Below are positions 10,537 to 21,279 of a DNA stretch of 64,000 nt, piece after piece; the first letter of the stretch is position 1; the number at the start of each line of letters is the position of its first letter. The notes under the pieces were generated by a model. It was not told where the DNA came from. It made no database searches and saw only the letters and a list, made by a program, of their open reading frames with translations. The translations under genes and the position numbers were made by a program. This DNA is from Cryptomeria japonica (lineage: Eukaryota > Streptophyta > Pinopsida > Cupressales > Cupressaceae). The stretch lies in the NCBI RefSeq assembly GCF_030272615.1, contig NC_081409.1:875879594-875943593 (forward strand), read 5' to 3'.

Positions 10537-11187
10537 TCACCGTTTGGATGCATGATTTTTCTTTACTTTTTGAATGTTTTTGTATTTCTTCAGGACATTT
10601 TTCTGAATGAATGAAGAAGTCGGATTGAATGAAGGAAGAGGGTTGATTGAAGAAGAGGGATTGCCCCCATGACTAGTGATCATAGGAGGAATGTCTTGTA
10701 TTGAAGTAGTCATTATGTTTGATGTAAAAGTAGGTATACTAGCAATAGGAGTTGTCAAAGGAATAGAATGATTAACTTGAGTAGGAGGTTGTGTATAACC
10801 TAAGGTTTCAGCACAACTTTTCATAGGCATCACATTCGAATCCACAATGTGTGCAATACCACGAAAAATATCAATTCCATTCTTATCACTTTGAACCATA
10901 CGTTTTAGACCCTCAATTAATGAAAGAGCTTGACTATCGGGGTATTCCTGAGACATCCATTGTCGAAAATCATCAAATTGGTTATCCAATTTTGAAAGTT
11001 GTTCTACAGAAACCTCATGGAGAGCTTCTTCATCATTAAGAGGATTAGAGGAATTACCCATGTCCTCGTTAAAAAGGCCATTCAAATTAGGTTCCATCTC
11101 CTCAGTAATTAAACCTTGGAAAGACTTAATTCTAAGGCTTCGTCTAACAAGAATAGTGTAAGTAGGGCTTATTGTTGTAAAACTCAT
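10537..11187 (-). CDS. Unrecognised Gag-position protein of element B
   Basis: A 216-residue open frame starts MSFTTISPTYTILVRRSLRI. I do not recognise a domain. It has an acidic, helical middle (about residues 45-110; LSKLDNQFDDFRQWMSQEYP), then a Thr/Pro/Ser-rich segment (about 140-195) and a basic end. It sits about 1.2 kb downstream of the B primer site on the same strand, where a gag would be. It is followed by the 9955-10245 repeat array, which stays open on this strand. It could be the only protein of a non-autonomous element. Alternatives are a decayed Tat-like Gag or a chance frame; the length and non-simple composition argue against chance. Confidence 0.45.
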   Translation of the reverse strand: MSFTTISPTYTILVRRSLRIKSFQGLITEEMEPNLNGLFNEDMGNSSNPLNDEEALHEVSVEQLSKLDNQFDDFRQWMSQEYPDSQALSLIEGLKRMVQSDKNGIDIFRGIAHIVDSNVMPMKSCAETLGYTQPPTQVNHSIPLTTPIASIPTFTSNIMTTSIQDIPPMITSHGGNPSSSINPLPSFNPTSSFIQKNVLKKYKNIQKVKKNHASKR

Positions 11188-11284
11188 GCACTAAAGAAAG
11201 AGAGAAGTTTTTGAATTTTAGAGGCAACAAATTTCAATAAAATCAGCCAATCTCCTAGATTTAAGCTGTTAAATGCAATCAGGA

Positions 11285-12790
11285 CAATCTCCCGAAATTT
11301 CGGAAAAAATGTTCGGGACCGTGGCGAATGGAGTGCACACAGTCCTCGCAAATTTTTTCGAAATTTTCAGGGATGACAGTTATGATGATTTTAAAGCTAA
11401 TCTGAAAAAATTGAGTGATTTTACGATCTGTAGATAGGCCAAATTAAAGTTGCAATCTCAAAATTGAACCCTACCAAGATTGTTGAAAAAAAGCAAAATT
11501 TGGATTTTGAAAAAGAGAGGGAAACTGAAATTTTGAATTTTATGATTTTAGAGGGAATACTAAAAGCAATGCAAGTTCTGAAATTTAAAAGTTGACTCGA
11601 TTTCATGCAAAATTCGAATTTGAAAGTGGAAATCAAGGTTGTTGCAATTAAACACTTAATTTCAAAAGTCACAAACTGCAAAAATTTGAATAAAACACTG
11701 AAATTTTGAATGAATGCCAACACACTTTTCAGATTTAGGACTGTAAGAAACACAATTTTGATACAAATTTCAATTTCAACAATTTTTGAATGATTAGAAG
11801 CCTCAATCCAAGCAATTGCTAGACCAACTTTGACTTTAATTTTGAAGGTGTTAAAATTTATAAAATCAACCAAAATTCTGGATTTTAGCAAAAAAATACA
11901 GTAAGATCTAGCTCCCAAAATTTCAGAAAAAATGTCGGGGATGATGGCGCTTGGGGTGCACACAGTCCTCGCAAATTTTTTCCAAATTTTCAGGGATGAA
12001 AGATATTGTGATTTTATTGCGGAATCCAAAGTTACAGCCGATTTGGAGTTGTTTTGATTAGTGAAATTATCAGTCAAAGGTTGAATCAAGAAGGTCTTAA
12101 AAATTAGGGTTTTGACATTTAACCACTTAATTTTCAGAATTAAAGCACAAATATGAATTGACAATTTTCTATAGAAGGGTAGATCTAAAACAAGCATTAA
12201 CAATTAAACATTTCACAAGTTTAATTACTTAAAAAGAAAATTTTAGGCTTTTATGCAATCAACCTCTAAAATTTGCAAAAGATCAAACATGGAAATGTAA
12301 TTAGGAAAGCAAAATTTTCAGATCTAACCATGAATAATCAGAATGAGGATGTTCACGTCGGGTTCACCAAAATGTAAAGCGGAAAAATCGAACCCTAGTT
12401 GTTCTCCCCTCCCCAACTCCAAGGAGAGAGAAGGGAGAGTCACTGGGGTTGATGGTTTTCACTTAGGGGAGACTTTACATTCAAAAGAGGGGTTGAAATC
12501 CACAAGATCCAATCCCACACAATGCAAGATTGGATTCTATATGAGTTTCAAGGGTTAAGACATCAAGGATACCCTCTTTTGTAAAGAATGTAGATAGAAA
12601 GATTGAACTAGGAATGCATGTAAAGTAGGAAAGATTCGCTTATAAATAGAGATAGGGATACGGGATGAAGTTGTGGACCTGGAATTAGTAGTAAAATGTC
12701 GAGACGGTGCTGTTCTCCAAATTTGAGTGAAAGTTGACGGGACGATGGCGCCCGGCGTGCACACGGTCCTCTGAAAAATCCGCGAAATGA
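11285..12790. repeat. Three dispersed copies of a GTGCACAC-centred motif
   Basis: Related blocks of about 85 bp occur at about 11285-11380, 11905-12000 and 12700-12790. Each has a 'tggcg' word, then GTGCACAC, then 'gtcctc'. The first two also share 'tttcggaaaaaatgt'/'tttcagaaaaaatgt' before and 'aaattttcagggatga' after. The third copy lies inside LTR B, the others in the leader next to its primer site. The GTGCAC core is palindromic. The rest of 11188-12349 is AT-rich leader without a supported gene. Confidence 0.75.
12350..12371 (-). other. Primer binding site of element B
   Basis: Minus strand 'tttggtgaacccgacgtgaac', immediately next to LTR B. It differs by one base from the primer site of element A (21261-21279), so the two elements use the same primer although their LTRs differ. 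I could not assign the tRNA with certainty. Confidence 0.75.
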
Positions 12791-13552
12791 AGGGGGATCT
12801 GTTCGTCTCTGGACAAGGATTCCAGATCTTCAATTACAGTCGCATACCTGCAACCTACACATAGAAAAGAGAGGACAATTGGGGGGTTAGGGATGAGGGG
12901 TTTGCCTTTAGGTCAAACCCCAGTTTTGGAATTAACCAAGAAATGAGAACGTTGTAAATGTAAATGTTTGTAATGTAAACAAGTACTGATACCTTGTTGT
13001 AAGAATGTTTGTATTCTTACATGCGAAGGTGTAAATGTTGTTGTATGTTGTAAGTGATCTCCTCTTCAATGGTTGAATCCTTGCCTTGAATGCAACACTT
13101 AGCCTTGAATGGAGACTTAGAATGCTCAATTGCTTGAAGGAATGCTTGAATGCTTGAATGTTTGAATATCGCTTCCGCCTTTTTTCCATCTATGTCCTTC
13201 CTCAAATGGGAGAGGAAATGCAGTTTATATACTTGTCAATTAGGGTTGAAAGACTGATTTTCTCGACCTTAGGCCGACCAGGAAATATTATTTTCCAACT
13301 TGCAAACTCAAAGACCCGAAGCCCCAAAAGAGATCGGGCCCAAAATAGGGCCAGGGACCAGGGCGCTGGGCGCCATGGTCCCACCTCCAGGGATAGCAGG
13401 GTGCAAGGAGGATCAGGCCAAGGTGCTGGAAAATGTAGTTTTTGATGTCATGGACAAGTTTCGGGGTCTCCATCCAGGTTCAGTGTTGCGCCACCATCGT
13501 GAAGACCCAAATGCGGTCGAAATTGCAAGTGTCGCAATTTTAGGATGCTACA
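12373..13552 (-). mobile_element. LTR B (5' LTR of an element inserted in A RNase H)
   Basis: 1180 bp; on the minus strand it starts TGTAGCATCC and ends GCTTTACA. Its left edge adjoins a primer site, so it is the 5' LTR of a minus-strand element. Its right edge breaks the pol frame of A right after the HYLLTH residues of RNase H. The matching 3' LTR and left flank are not in the window. The left part (about 12700-12790) has the third GTGCACAC motif. The protein fused to the A frame inside this LTR (13448-13552) is read-through. Confidence 0.82.
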
Positions 13553-14824
13553 ATGTGTTAACAGATAGTGCCTCAATTTAGTGGCTGCTAAGATTACTGC
13601 TAGGCAAGCTCGCTCAATAGGTGTGTAATTGAGTTCATAGCCCACCAGTGTGCGAGAGATGTAGTAAACAACACACTCTTTTCCTTCTGCATTATGTTGT
13701 GCCAATAGTACACCAAATGCTATACTTGTTGCTGAGATATAGAGTAACAATAGTCTACTTAGATCCGGTGGCATCAGCAATGGTGGATTCATGAGATAGT
13801 CTTTAAGCGTCTGAAATGTTTGCTGGCATCGGGCATCCCACTGAAAGCGAATGTTCTTGTGTAGCAGGTGTGTAAATGGGTGACACTTATCAGCCAGTTG
13901 TGCAATGAATCTTTGGATGGATTGAAGCCGCCCTTGTAATGTCCTTAGCTGACTGATCTTCTTTGGTGGTGTCATGTCCATGATTGCTTTTACCTTTGCT
14001 GGGTCGACCTCAATACCTTTTCTTGAGACAATGTATCCTAGAAGTTTCCCAGAGGTTACTCCAAAGACACATTTCTTTGGGTTGAGTCGAACATGGTATT
14101 GTTCCAGTCTATCAAAGATTTTATCTAAGATGTGGAGATGCCCTTCTCTGGTGAGTGATTTTGCTAGTAAGTCATCAACATAATCTTCCATCATAGTATG
14201 CATCATGTCATGGAAGATGGTGGTCATTGCTCGTTGATAGGATGCTCCTGCATTCTTTAGACCAAAAGGCATTACATTCCAGCAATATGTGCCCCATGGA
14301 CATGTGAAGGCTGTCTTATGTTGATCTTCTGGTGCGATCTTTATCTGATTGTATCTTGGAAAGCCATCCATGAGTGAAAGCATGGCATGTCTTGCTGTCA
14401 GATCCACTATGATGTCAATATTTGGCAGGGGGAAGTCATCCTTAGGATAGGTTTTATTCAGATCTCTGAAGTCAGTACAAATGCAGATGCCCCCTTTTGG
14501 TTTGCCGACAGGCACAATGTTGGAGATCCATTTTGCATAATCAATTGGCCTAATGAAACCAACATCTAGGAGTTTCTTGAGTTCTGTTTTGACTAGTACT
14601 GCAATTTGAGGATGCATCTTACGAAGCTTCTGCTTGACAAGTTTGGCTCCTTCTGCTATGGTGAGGTGATGCATGACTAAATCAGGATCAAGCCCAGGCA
14701 TGTCTGCATATGACCATGCAAAGTTGATCTGACGTTGTTGAAAGAATTCTATAAATTTAGGTTGTTCCTCTGGAGTGAGAAGAGATGCCAGATGTATGAG
14801 ATGAGGATTTTCAGGAGTCCCCAC
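13553..14824 (-). pseudogene. Reverse transcriptase and partial RNase H of gypsy element A
   Basis: About 424 uninterrupted codons. Order: a PEEQPKFIEFF lead-in; RT finger/palm with LKKLLDVGFIRPIDYAKWISN; the DFRDLNKTYPKDDFPLPNID motif typical of the Tat lineage; NVMPFGLKNAGASYQ; catalytic YVDDLLAKS; the LGYIVSRKGIEVDP thumb region; the LLMPPDLSRLLLLYISAT start of RNase H with VVYYISRTL and TPIERACLAVI. It ends at HYLLTH where LTR B cuts in. The RT itself looks intact, but an in-frame TAG at 14867 lies upstream and integrase is absent, so the copy cannot be autonomous. The visible RT motifs favour Tat over chromovirus. Confidence 0.92.
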
Positions 14825-14866
14825 ATTGTATTCTTTGGTTTCCTCGATGAGAATCGTTGATCGTTC

Positions 14867-16200
14867 CTATTGTGTATTATCAAGGAGGATGTCAAACCCT
14901 TCATCCTCAAGCACCTCAGAGAGGTTTTCACCATTGGATATGCTCTTTCTTTTTACTTTTGTTGGATCAAACAGTGCCACAGTGTGGTTTTCACTGGAAG
15001 ATCCATGTTTTATTGTTATATTTTTGCAGCTGAAATGTTTGGCATCCACCCCGAAATATGTTGCGCTATTAAGTTCAATGGCGAATCCAGCTTTGTGATC
15101 CCCACTTGGTAGGTTATCCCTTAATTCCAAAAAGTCAATGATGGCCTCATCGTTTTGGAAGAGGTCAAGACATGGAGGATTTGATTGGTTCCATTCGATT
15201 AGTTCAGGATGGATAATGGGCATTACTTCATCGATTAGGTTAAGTTCTTTAGAGGTATCAGTGAGGGTTAAGACGTTATGGTGAAGATCATTGATGGTAC
15301 TCTCCCTGTCAAAATCAAGCGTAGGATGAGATGTAGGGTCTGTGGAAGATGTTTCCAGTTCAGGAACCCAAGTGGTCTTTATCTATGCTTCTCCATAAAC
15401 AGGGATGTCTTTGCATGGTGGAGGTAGTGATGTGTCTTCCTCATCTGAAGTGTTAAGCTGTACAAAATCAAATTCCCACTCATGTGAGTCGGTCTCTGAG
15501 TCACTTTCCAGCATCCGATTACTATACCATACTGGGATGTCTTTGGAGTTAAATACTGCGGGTGTGATTGGTTGATGTACCTTTGTAGTGATCAGTGCTG
15601 CAGGAAGGTCGATGGGGATTAAAGGATCTGGTACGGGGAGTATCGGTAGTGTTGACTCAGTGGCTTCTGCTGGAACTGTTGGTGCCATAGATGTTGCTGC
15701 TAATGGTACTATTGATGGGATTACTGGTTCGCTTGGTGGGATGATTGGTATTGTAGATGGTGGTGTTGGGGTTTTGAGCCCCGGTGGGGCAATTAGGATG
15801 GTGCTTGAGGCTGCTTTGATAATGAAAGGTGTCCTTTTTGCAGTAGGCTGACATAATGGTTTGCTGGGTTTTCCTTTGAATTTGAGTTTAGGAAAGATCT
15901 CTTTTTCAAAGCCTAGGCCTGTATTACCTTTGGGCTTTAATTTTGGCAGCAGAGGTTCATGTCATCCTTGTTTGCAATATCCCAAAGCACTCTGACCATC
16001 ATACCCCATTCTTTGCATAATGAGGAGACCATTGCCATACTGATCCGTAGGAAGTTTAACTTGCGGTATATCAGTGGTGATGGGATCTTTATAGATCCAT
16101 CCCACTAAGTCCTCATCTTGGGTTTCTTCTTCTTGACTTTTTCCAAGGATGAAAGGCATCAAAGCACATGCTAGCATGATTAGTGGTTGCTGGAGTAACT
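14867..16200 (-). pseudogene. Pol N-terminal linker of A with a G-patch motif
   Basis: Same reading frame as the RT. A G-patch signature is at 16050-15965: G-N-G-L-L then MGYDGQSALGYCKQG (conserved glycines and aromatic). The next codon is a TGA, likely from CGA by CpG decay, after which HEPLLPKLKPKGNTGLGFEK continues in frame. A Pro/Thr/Ser-rich stretch and an acidic patch (ESDSETDSHEWEFDF) follow. In-frame stops are at about 16196, 15962, 15383 and 14867, with no frameshift. G-patch domains are RNA-associated and are known next to protease in some retroelements. Confidence 0.7.
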
Positions 16201-16522
16201 ACTGTGGTTTACCATGTGTTCTAGGAGAAGTGGGCATTTGTCCCACACAAAAGAGTTGACTCAAGTTGTATTCCCCAGGACCTTCCTCTGCTATTTTCAT
16301 TTTAAGCTTTTCTTGCTTTGGTATAGTGGTGTTCAAACTGGAAAGAGAGGCGGGACTTATATATGATGTGGAGAAAATGGCTTCTCTATTATTAGGAACG
16401 GTAATCTCTAGTTGATGGCTGATATTATGGCAATACGCAAAGGGATTTGCATCGCCCAGGATTGTGATCTCTGCACCGTTATGTGGGAACTTGATACATT
16501 GATGGTAGGTAGATGGAACGGC

Positions 16523-16999
16523 TTACATGGCATGTATCCAAGGTCTTCCTAACAATAGATTGTATGGTAGAGGAAGGTCCAGAACCTGACAGATGATGTG
16601 CTTCACCACAGGGCCCACTCGGATTGGTAGTACCACAGCTCCTTTGGAGGAACGCTCCGCATCGTCATAGGATTTGATTGTGATCTTCTTACGAGGATCC
16701 ACTGATTCTATTGCATATCCCAAAGCTGTAACCAACTATAGTGTACAATAATTTAAGCCTAGTCCATTATCGATCAAGACTCGCTTGATCCTGTGTTGGT
16801 TGATGAAGCCTTCAATGTGTAGCGAAGTGTTATGAGGTTGCTGGAAGGAAGAGTTGTCACTTTCAGAAAAAGTGAGACAAGGTGATGACTTTAGACTTCC
16901 AACCATGGCTTGAAATTGGTCTGTATTCAAGTTTGCAGGGACTAACGCTTCTTGGAGTGCTTGATCCAAGATAGTTTTATGGGATGGCGACAGGCGCAA
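16523..16999 (-). pseudogene. Retropepsin-type protease of element A
   Basis: Reads HIEGFINQHRIKRVLIDNGLGLN around the active site; the expected Asp-(Thr/Ser/Gly)-Gly appears as Asp-Asn-Gly-Leu. A TAG at 16736 follows CTL. The frame continues VTALGYAIES and ends in the diagnostic LPYNLLLGRPWIHAM of Ty3/gypsy proteases, then another stop at 16523. Same frame as the RT. Confidence 0.8.
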
Positions 17000-17242
17000 T
17001 AGCTCTAAAATGGATATAAGTGCAGGTGTTTAGTCTAATTGTTCCACAAGATTGTACTGCTTTGGGATGGAGGTGGTGCCTTGTGGAGCTGCCTTTATGG
17101 TGACCTTGCCACGACGTGTAACAACATTGCAATTTGAGTTGGGATTTTTGAAGGTTATAGTTGCAACTTGTTCACTGGCATCATACAGATGATTTACAGT
17201 GTAATTATATGCAGCCTGTGTATAATCAGTGGTATCAGTGCC

Positions 17243-18824
17243 TCACTTGGAAGTGGAAGGACCCCTTTGATCTTGTGATGGAAGTGGATTTTTGAACATC
17301 AGATGATCATTATTTGTTGTTTTCGGGTCATGTCCTTCTATTTCAATTTCTCCTTGACCAATAAGATCCTGAATAAGATCTTTCAATTGGTGACAATTAC
17401 TTGTCTTGTGTCCTCTCCCTTGGTGGAAATCATAGTGTTCAGTATCTCTCCACCATGCAAGTTTGACCTGAGGTTCATAGTTTGATGTTTTTGGTAGGGT
17501 GACCAAATTTTGAGAAATGAGTTGTCGCAATACAGTTTCAATGGGTTCCCCTAAGGGAGTGTATGTTCGTTTTTGTTTTTGTTGACGAGGTCTTGGTTCA
17601 TCATGAGATGTGATGCGACTTTGATTCAAAGGAACATTTGTGTTATTCTAAGGTGGAGGATTCTGTCCTGCAAACCAAACCACAGGTTGTGCCATTTGTA
17701 TAGTCCTGGCATCCACAACCCCATCGTTGACGATATTCTTGTTTTTGTTCCAGAAGCTTGGTTTATCACTATTGAAGCATGGGTGAGGACCATCCTTTGG
17801 TTCGTTATAGATTTTGATGAGTCCTTTCTTGATGAGGGTCTGTTCACATTTCAAACCCTTGGTGATCATATCATTAAAAGAGTCTGTGTCTTTGACATCT
17901 AGGTGAAATTCCATTTCTTCGTTTAAGTTGGAAATGAATATTTCCACTAGTTCTCGTTCAGGTAACTGAAGAGAACGTCTGCTAGACATTTGGCGCCATT
18001 GTTGCAGGAATACTGAGAATAGTTCACTTGGTTTTTGTTTGGTGTTGCACATATCAGCCATGGTGATGTCGCGTTCAATGTTATGAAAGTAATGAGCTAG
18101 GAACTTCTGGATGAGTTCCTCAAATGTTCTAATGCCACCTGATAGTCAGGAAAACCATGATGTGGTTGTTCCTCCCAAGATTTGAGGAAAAAGGCATCTT
18201 TGGGTATGTGTCTTCATATGCCACTTCGAGGCAAGCGAAATGAAATTCTCTGACATGATCGCGGGGATCTCCCTTTCCTCTATATTTTTTGAATTTGGGT
18301 GTTTCGAATCCTCATGGAAAGGGTGGCATATAAAGATTCCTATCAAAAGGATAGGGATAGATGTCATTGAGTGAGAATTGGTTAGTTTTGACACCACTAT
18401 GAAGTTGTTGGGTGAGATTCTCGACTTGTTGCCGCAACATCTCCATTTTAGTTGGAGGAGAAGGTGGTGGGTTACCTCGAGGAATGTTATATCTGATGGG
18501 ATCTCTACCTCTTTCCTCTTCATGGTGACTTTGTCTTTATGATGCTTGTCTTAATCGGGCAAGATCAAAGTCAGAGGGGAGTTTTGCTCCTTCTTGAGCG
18601 AGTTTTAAGAAGTGATCATCCGCATTGCTCCTGAGTATTTCATTAAACAGTCTGTTAAAGAGAGGGTTATGCTGGGCCCTTTCTATTGTTGCAGGAGTAG
18701 GAGTACTGGGGTTTTCGTCATTCACATTTCCTCCAAGTGCTTCTTGAAACTCATTGATATTTTCCTCTTCTTCTTCTTCCATTTCTATTTCTCGTTGCCT
18801 TGATTGTGATCGGGTTTGGGCCAT
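17243..18824 (-). pseudogene. Gag of gypsy element A
   Basis: Begins MAQTRSQSRQREIEMEEEEEE at 18824. After a TGA-type stop at 18537 the same frame continues with IRYNIPRGNPPPSPP, a short coiled segment (MLRQQVENLTQQL), then FETPKFKKYRGKGDPRDHVREF, the classic retrotransposon-Gag core. A frameshift near 18150 leads into the second half (18061-17648, SELFSVFLQQWRQM...) and then 17629-17243. That last part contains a zinc-knuckle-like DFHQGRGHKTSNC whose first Cys is Tyr. The open stretch at 18523-18146 in another frame is a shadow. Role: capsid and RNA packaging; this copy is broken. Confidence 0.85.
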
Positions 18825-21260
18825 TTTGTTTTACAAGCTTTTGTTGAAGTTGTGTGAAAATGATGATGAGTTGTTGGATGAAATGAAAGATTGATGGTTG
18901 GTGAATTGTGTTGCACATGGATCTCTAGCACTTTTAAGGTGGATGTAACCAAAATTCCTTCTTTGAATTTCTTGCTTGTTTGATAAGTTTTTGATGTGAT
19001 AAGGTGTAGAGAAATCTGAGATGTGTTACAAGTTTAACTACCTAGTAATGAGAGGATTCACTCATGAACTAGTTTTAACCTGCATAGATGTGGCTCTTAG
19101 GATGAGCTTATCCTAGATGTAGAAACAATCTAAAAAGTGATGTGATACGTTTGATTTAAGCAATATCTAAAAAAGAGAACTTGGGACAAGAACCTCTTAA
19201 TGTTTTGAGAGTTGGAAATGGATTGATGATGAAGTGATGATGTATGAGTGAGATAATGGATGAAATGGTTTCAACCTCAATAAAAAATTTGTGTCACAAA
19301 TGGGACAAACTCTACCTCTTCTCTTTCGGGTGTTGGTGGTATTTCTCGAGCTGTGTTGTATGTGATACAGACGTTTGGGAAAAAGTTGGGATTAATCTTA
19401 CCTCCTTGGTTTTTGTGATAACTCAGAGCTCTATATTGCATAAAAGCTCTGCGGTTCAATGATTCTGAATCAAATTCATTTGTTTTGCCTTGAAGATAGA
19501 GGCACATGTGATGCAGAAAAACTCTATGGGAGACAAAGATTTGTCTATTTATATAGAAGAATTTCCTCCTTTTGGTCAAAGCCTTTGAGCTTAATGGTCT
19601 TCTTTTTGAGTTGATATTCTGATGATGCTTCTTCTTTCGCAAGATGTGAAGAATGGTCATAAAGTTTTGATACTCTTGTTGTTTGCACTTTGTTTTTGGT
19701 GTGTTTGGTTGGATGAATACTTTGTTTTTGGAAGTGATTTTCTTTTGATGTTTCTTTGACAAGAAAACAAAGCAAGCATACAAACACAAGAATGTTGCCT
19801 TAAAAGGCACAAATGAGTATGGGTCTAGATCAACCCAATCCTTGGACTTGTATATGACCCTTCCTTTAGATGTATTTTTAAGGTGTATTTCCAAAGCTTG
19901 AAGTCGGCTCAATTTGTACTTGGTCTTTAAAACAAACACACTTCAAACACTTGTTATCCCTAAGGTCAAATGGCCAGTTGTGATAAATTTAGCCCACATC
20001 TTGATATTTCTTCGACTTTGGTACTACATACCTTATGAATCCCGTCGTGGCAGGTAAGGATGTGATATACTAAGTCTTGCATGAGCATAACAAATAGATG
20101 ATCCCTATGATGGGGGAGTCACCACTTTTATCAAGTCACAAGTGACTTTTCAAAAAGCTATGTTTCTACTCAAGGAAATATGTATGGTGAGTATCTTGGG
20201 AGCAAAACCATCTATGCTCTTGCACTAAATTATATCGCAAATATCCTCAATCAATAGAACGGGTGGGCTACTACTTAAAGGTGTTTAGTCATGTTCGATG
20301 TTTTTGGACATAAGTTCATTCTGTAGTGACTCACTTAAGAGCCTTGTAACTGGTAGTGGGGCCCATTTGTCCTTTCGGCCAGTTACACTGTAGGAACAGC
20401 TATACCCAAGGCTACAGCTTTCGCTCTCACCTGATTTCTATAGAGGCTCGAAGGATTTACCGTGCGAGGTCGTTCCCAAGAGTGATGTGTCTCTTGGCAG
20501 GCCTCTCTTAAAAAGATAAAATTTTGAGTGTTACTAACACTTTTCTCTTGCACCTAGGACCACGAAAGCCAAGGGAGAGGATAGTGTGTGTTAGAAGTAG
20601 GACCACTCGACCGACTTTTTGCACAAGTGTGCCAAGCACGAAAAACACTTGTTCTTTTTAATTTGTTATTGCAATGTGATCTAGCTATTTGGAGATGTTG
20701 CTCCAATAGTCATGGTGTTCTTTTTAACTTCAAAGGCAATATGTTTAAGCAACTAGGAAAATGAAATCCTGGTCAACTTAATAAAAAGCACGTTTGTTTG
20801 AACTAAATCGCTTGCAAGAATTGAAACAAGTGGATTGTAAGTTTTAATTGCACCAAAATTTGAAGTGTGGCTTGTAAATTCTTTTGATGCAAGAAAAATA
20901 GAATTGTTGATTTTAATCCCTAAATGAAGCGTGTTTCCTAACTTGCAAGAAAACAAATGTTTGTTTTGTTTAGTTTTACTGCACCAAAGAAACAAGTGGC
21001 CTTAACTAGAAAGCAAGGAAAGTTTGTGATTTGTATTTTTTTTTAAGGGTGAGTTTTAAACCTGCACAAAAAATGGCCAAAACAGTGTCAAAAGTGCTAA
21101 ACTTGATACAATAGCGCTATTGTAAGAACAACAACGCTAGAACAACAAGTATCAATAGCGCTAGAACGAGTTCAATAGCACTAAAGCGCAACCTGTGTGA
21201 CAATTTCAACATTCAAACACGTTATTGGTTTAAAAAAAATGATCTTTTTGGTGTTTGGGT
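18825..21260 (-). mobile_element. Long 5' leader of element A
   Basis: About 2.4 kb between primer site and gag with no supported gene. The open frame at 19939-19277 (220 codons, minus) is Lys/Phe-rich with no domain and I do not call it a gene. Near 21110-21190 the words 'caatagcgct'/'agcgctattg' recur, including the perfect palindrome AATAGCGCTATT. Such leaders are usual for Tat-lineage elements. Confidence 0.6.
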
Positions 21261-21279
21261 TCACGTCGGGCTCACCAAA
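21261..21279 (-). other. Primer binding site of element A
   Basis: Minus-strand 'tttggtgagcccgacgtga' abuts the 5' LTR at 21280. It matches the B site except for G/A at one base. It is not the initiator-Met site used by C, D and E. Confidence 0.8.

Noticed and set aside
11421-12203. 260-codon minus-strand open frame
   Set aside because: Composition follows AT-rich leader DNA (Phe/Ile/Lys/Ser), no domain, and it overlaps two of the repeated GTGCACAC blocks.
13448-13552. C-terminal extension of A RNase H
   Set aside because: It is read-through into LTR B; the homology stops at HYLLTH.
18146-18523. 125-codon minus-strand frame in A gag
   Set aside because: The true Gag core (FETPKFKKYRGKGDPRDH) is in another frame over the same bases, so this is a shadow.
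19277-19939. 220-codon frame in the A leader
   Set aside because: Low-complexity Lys/Phe composition, no domain, located in untranslated leader.
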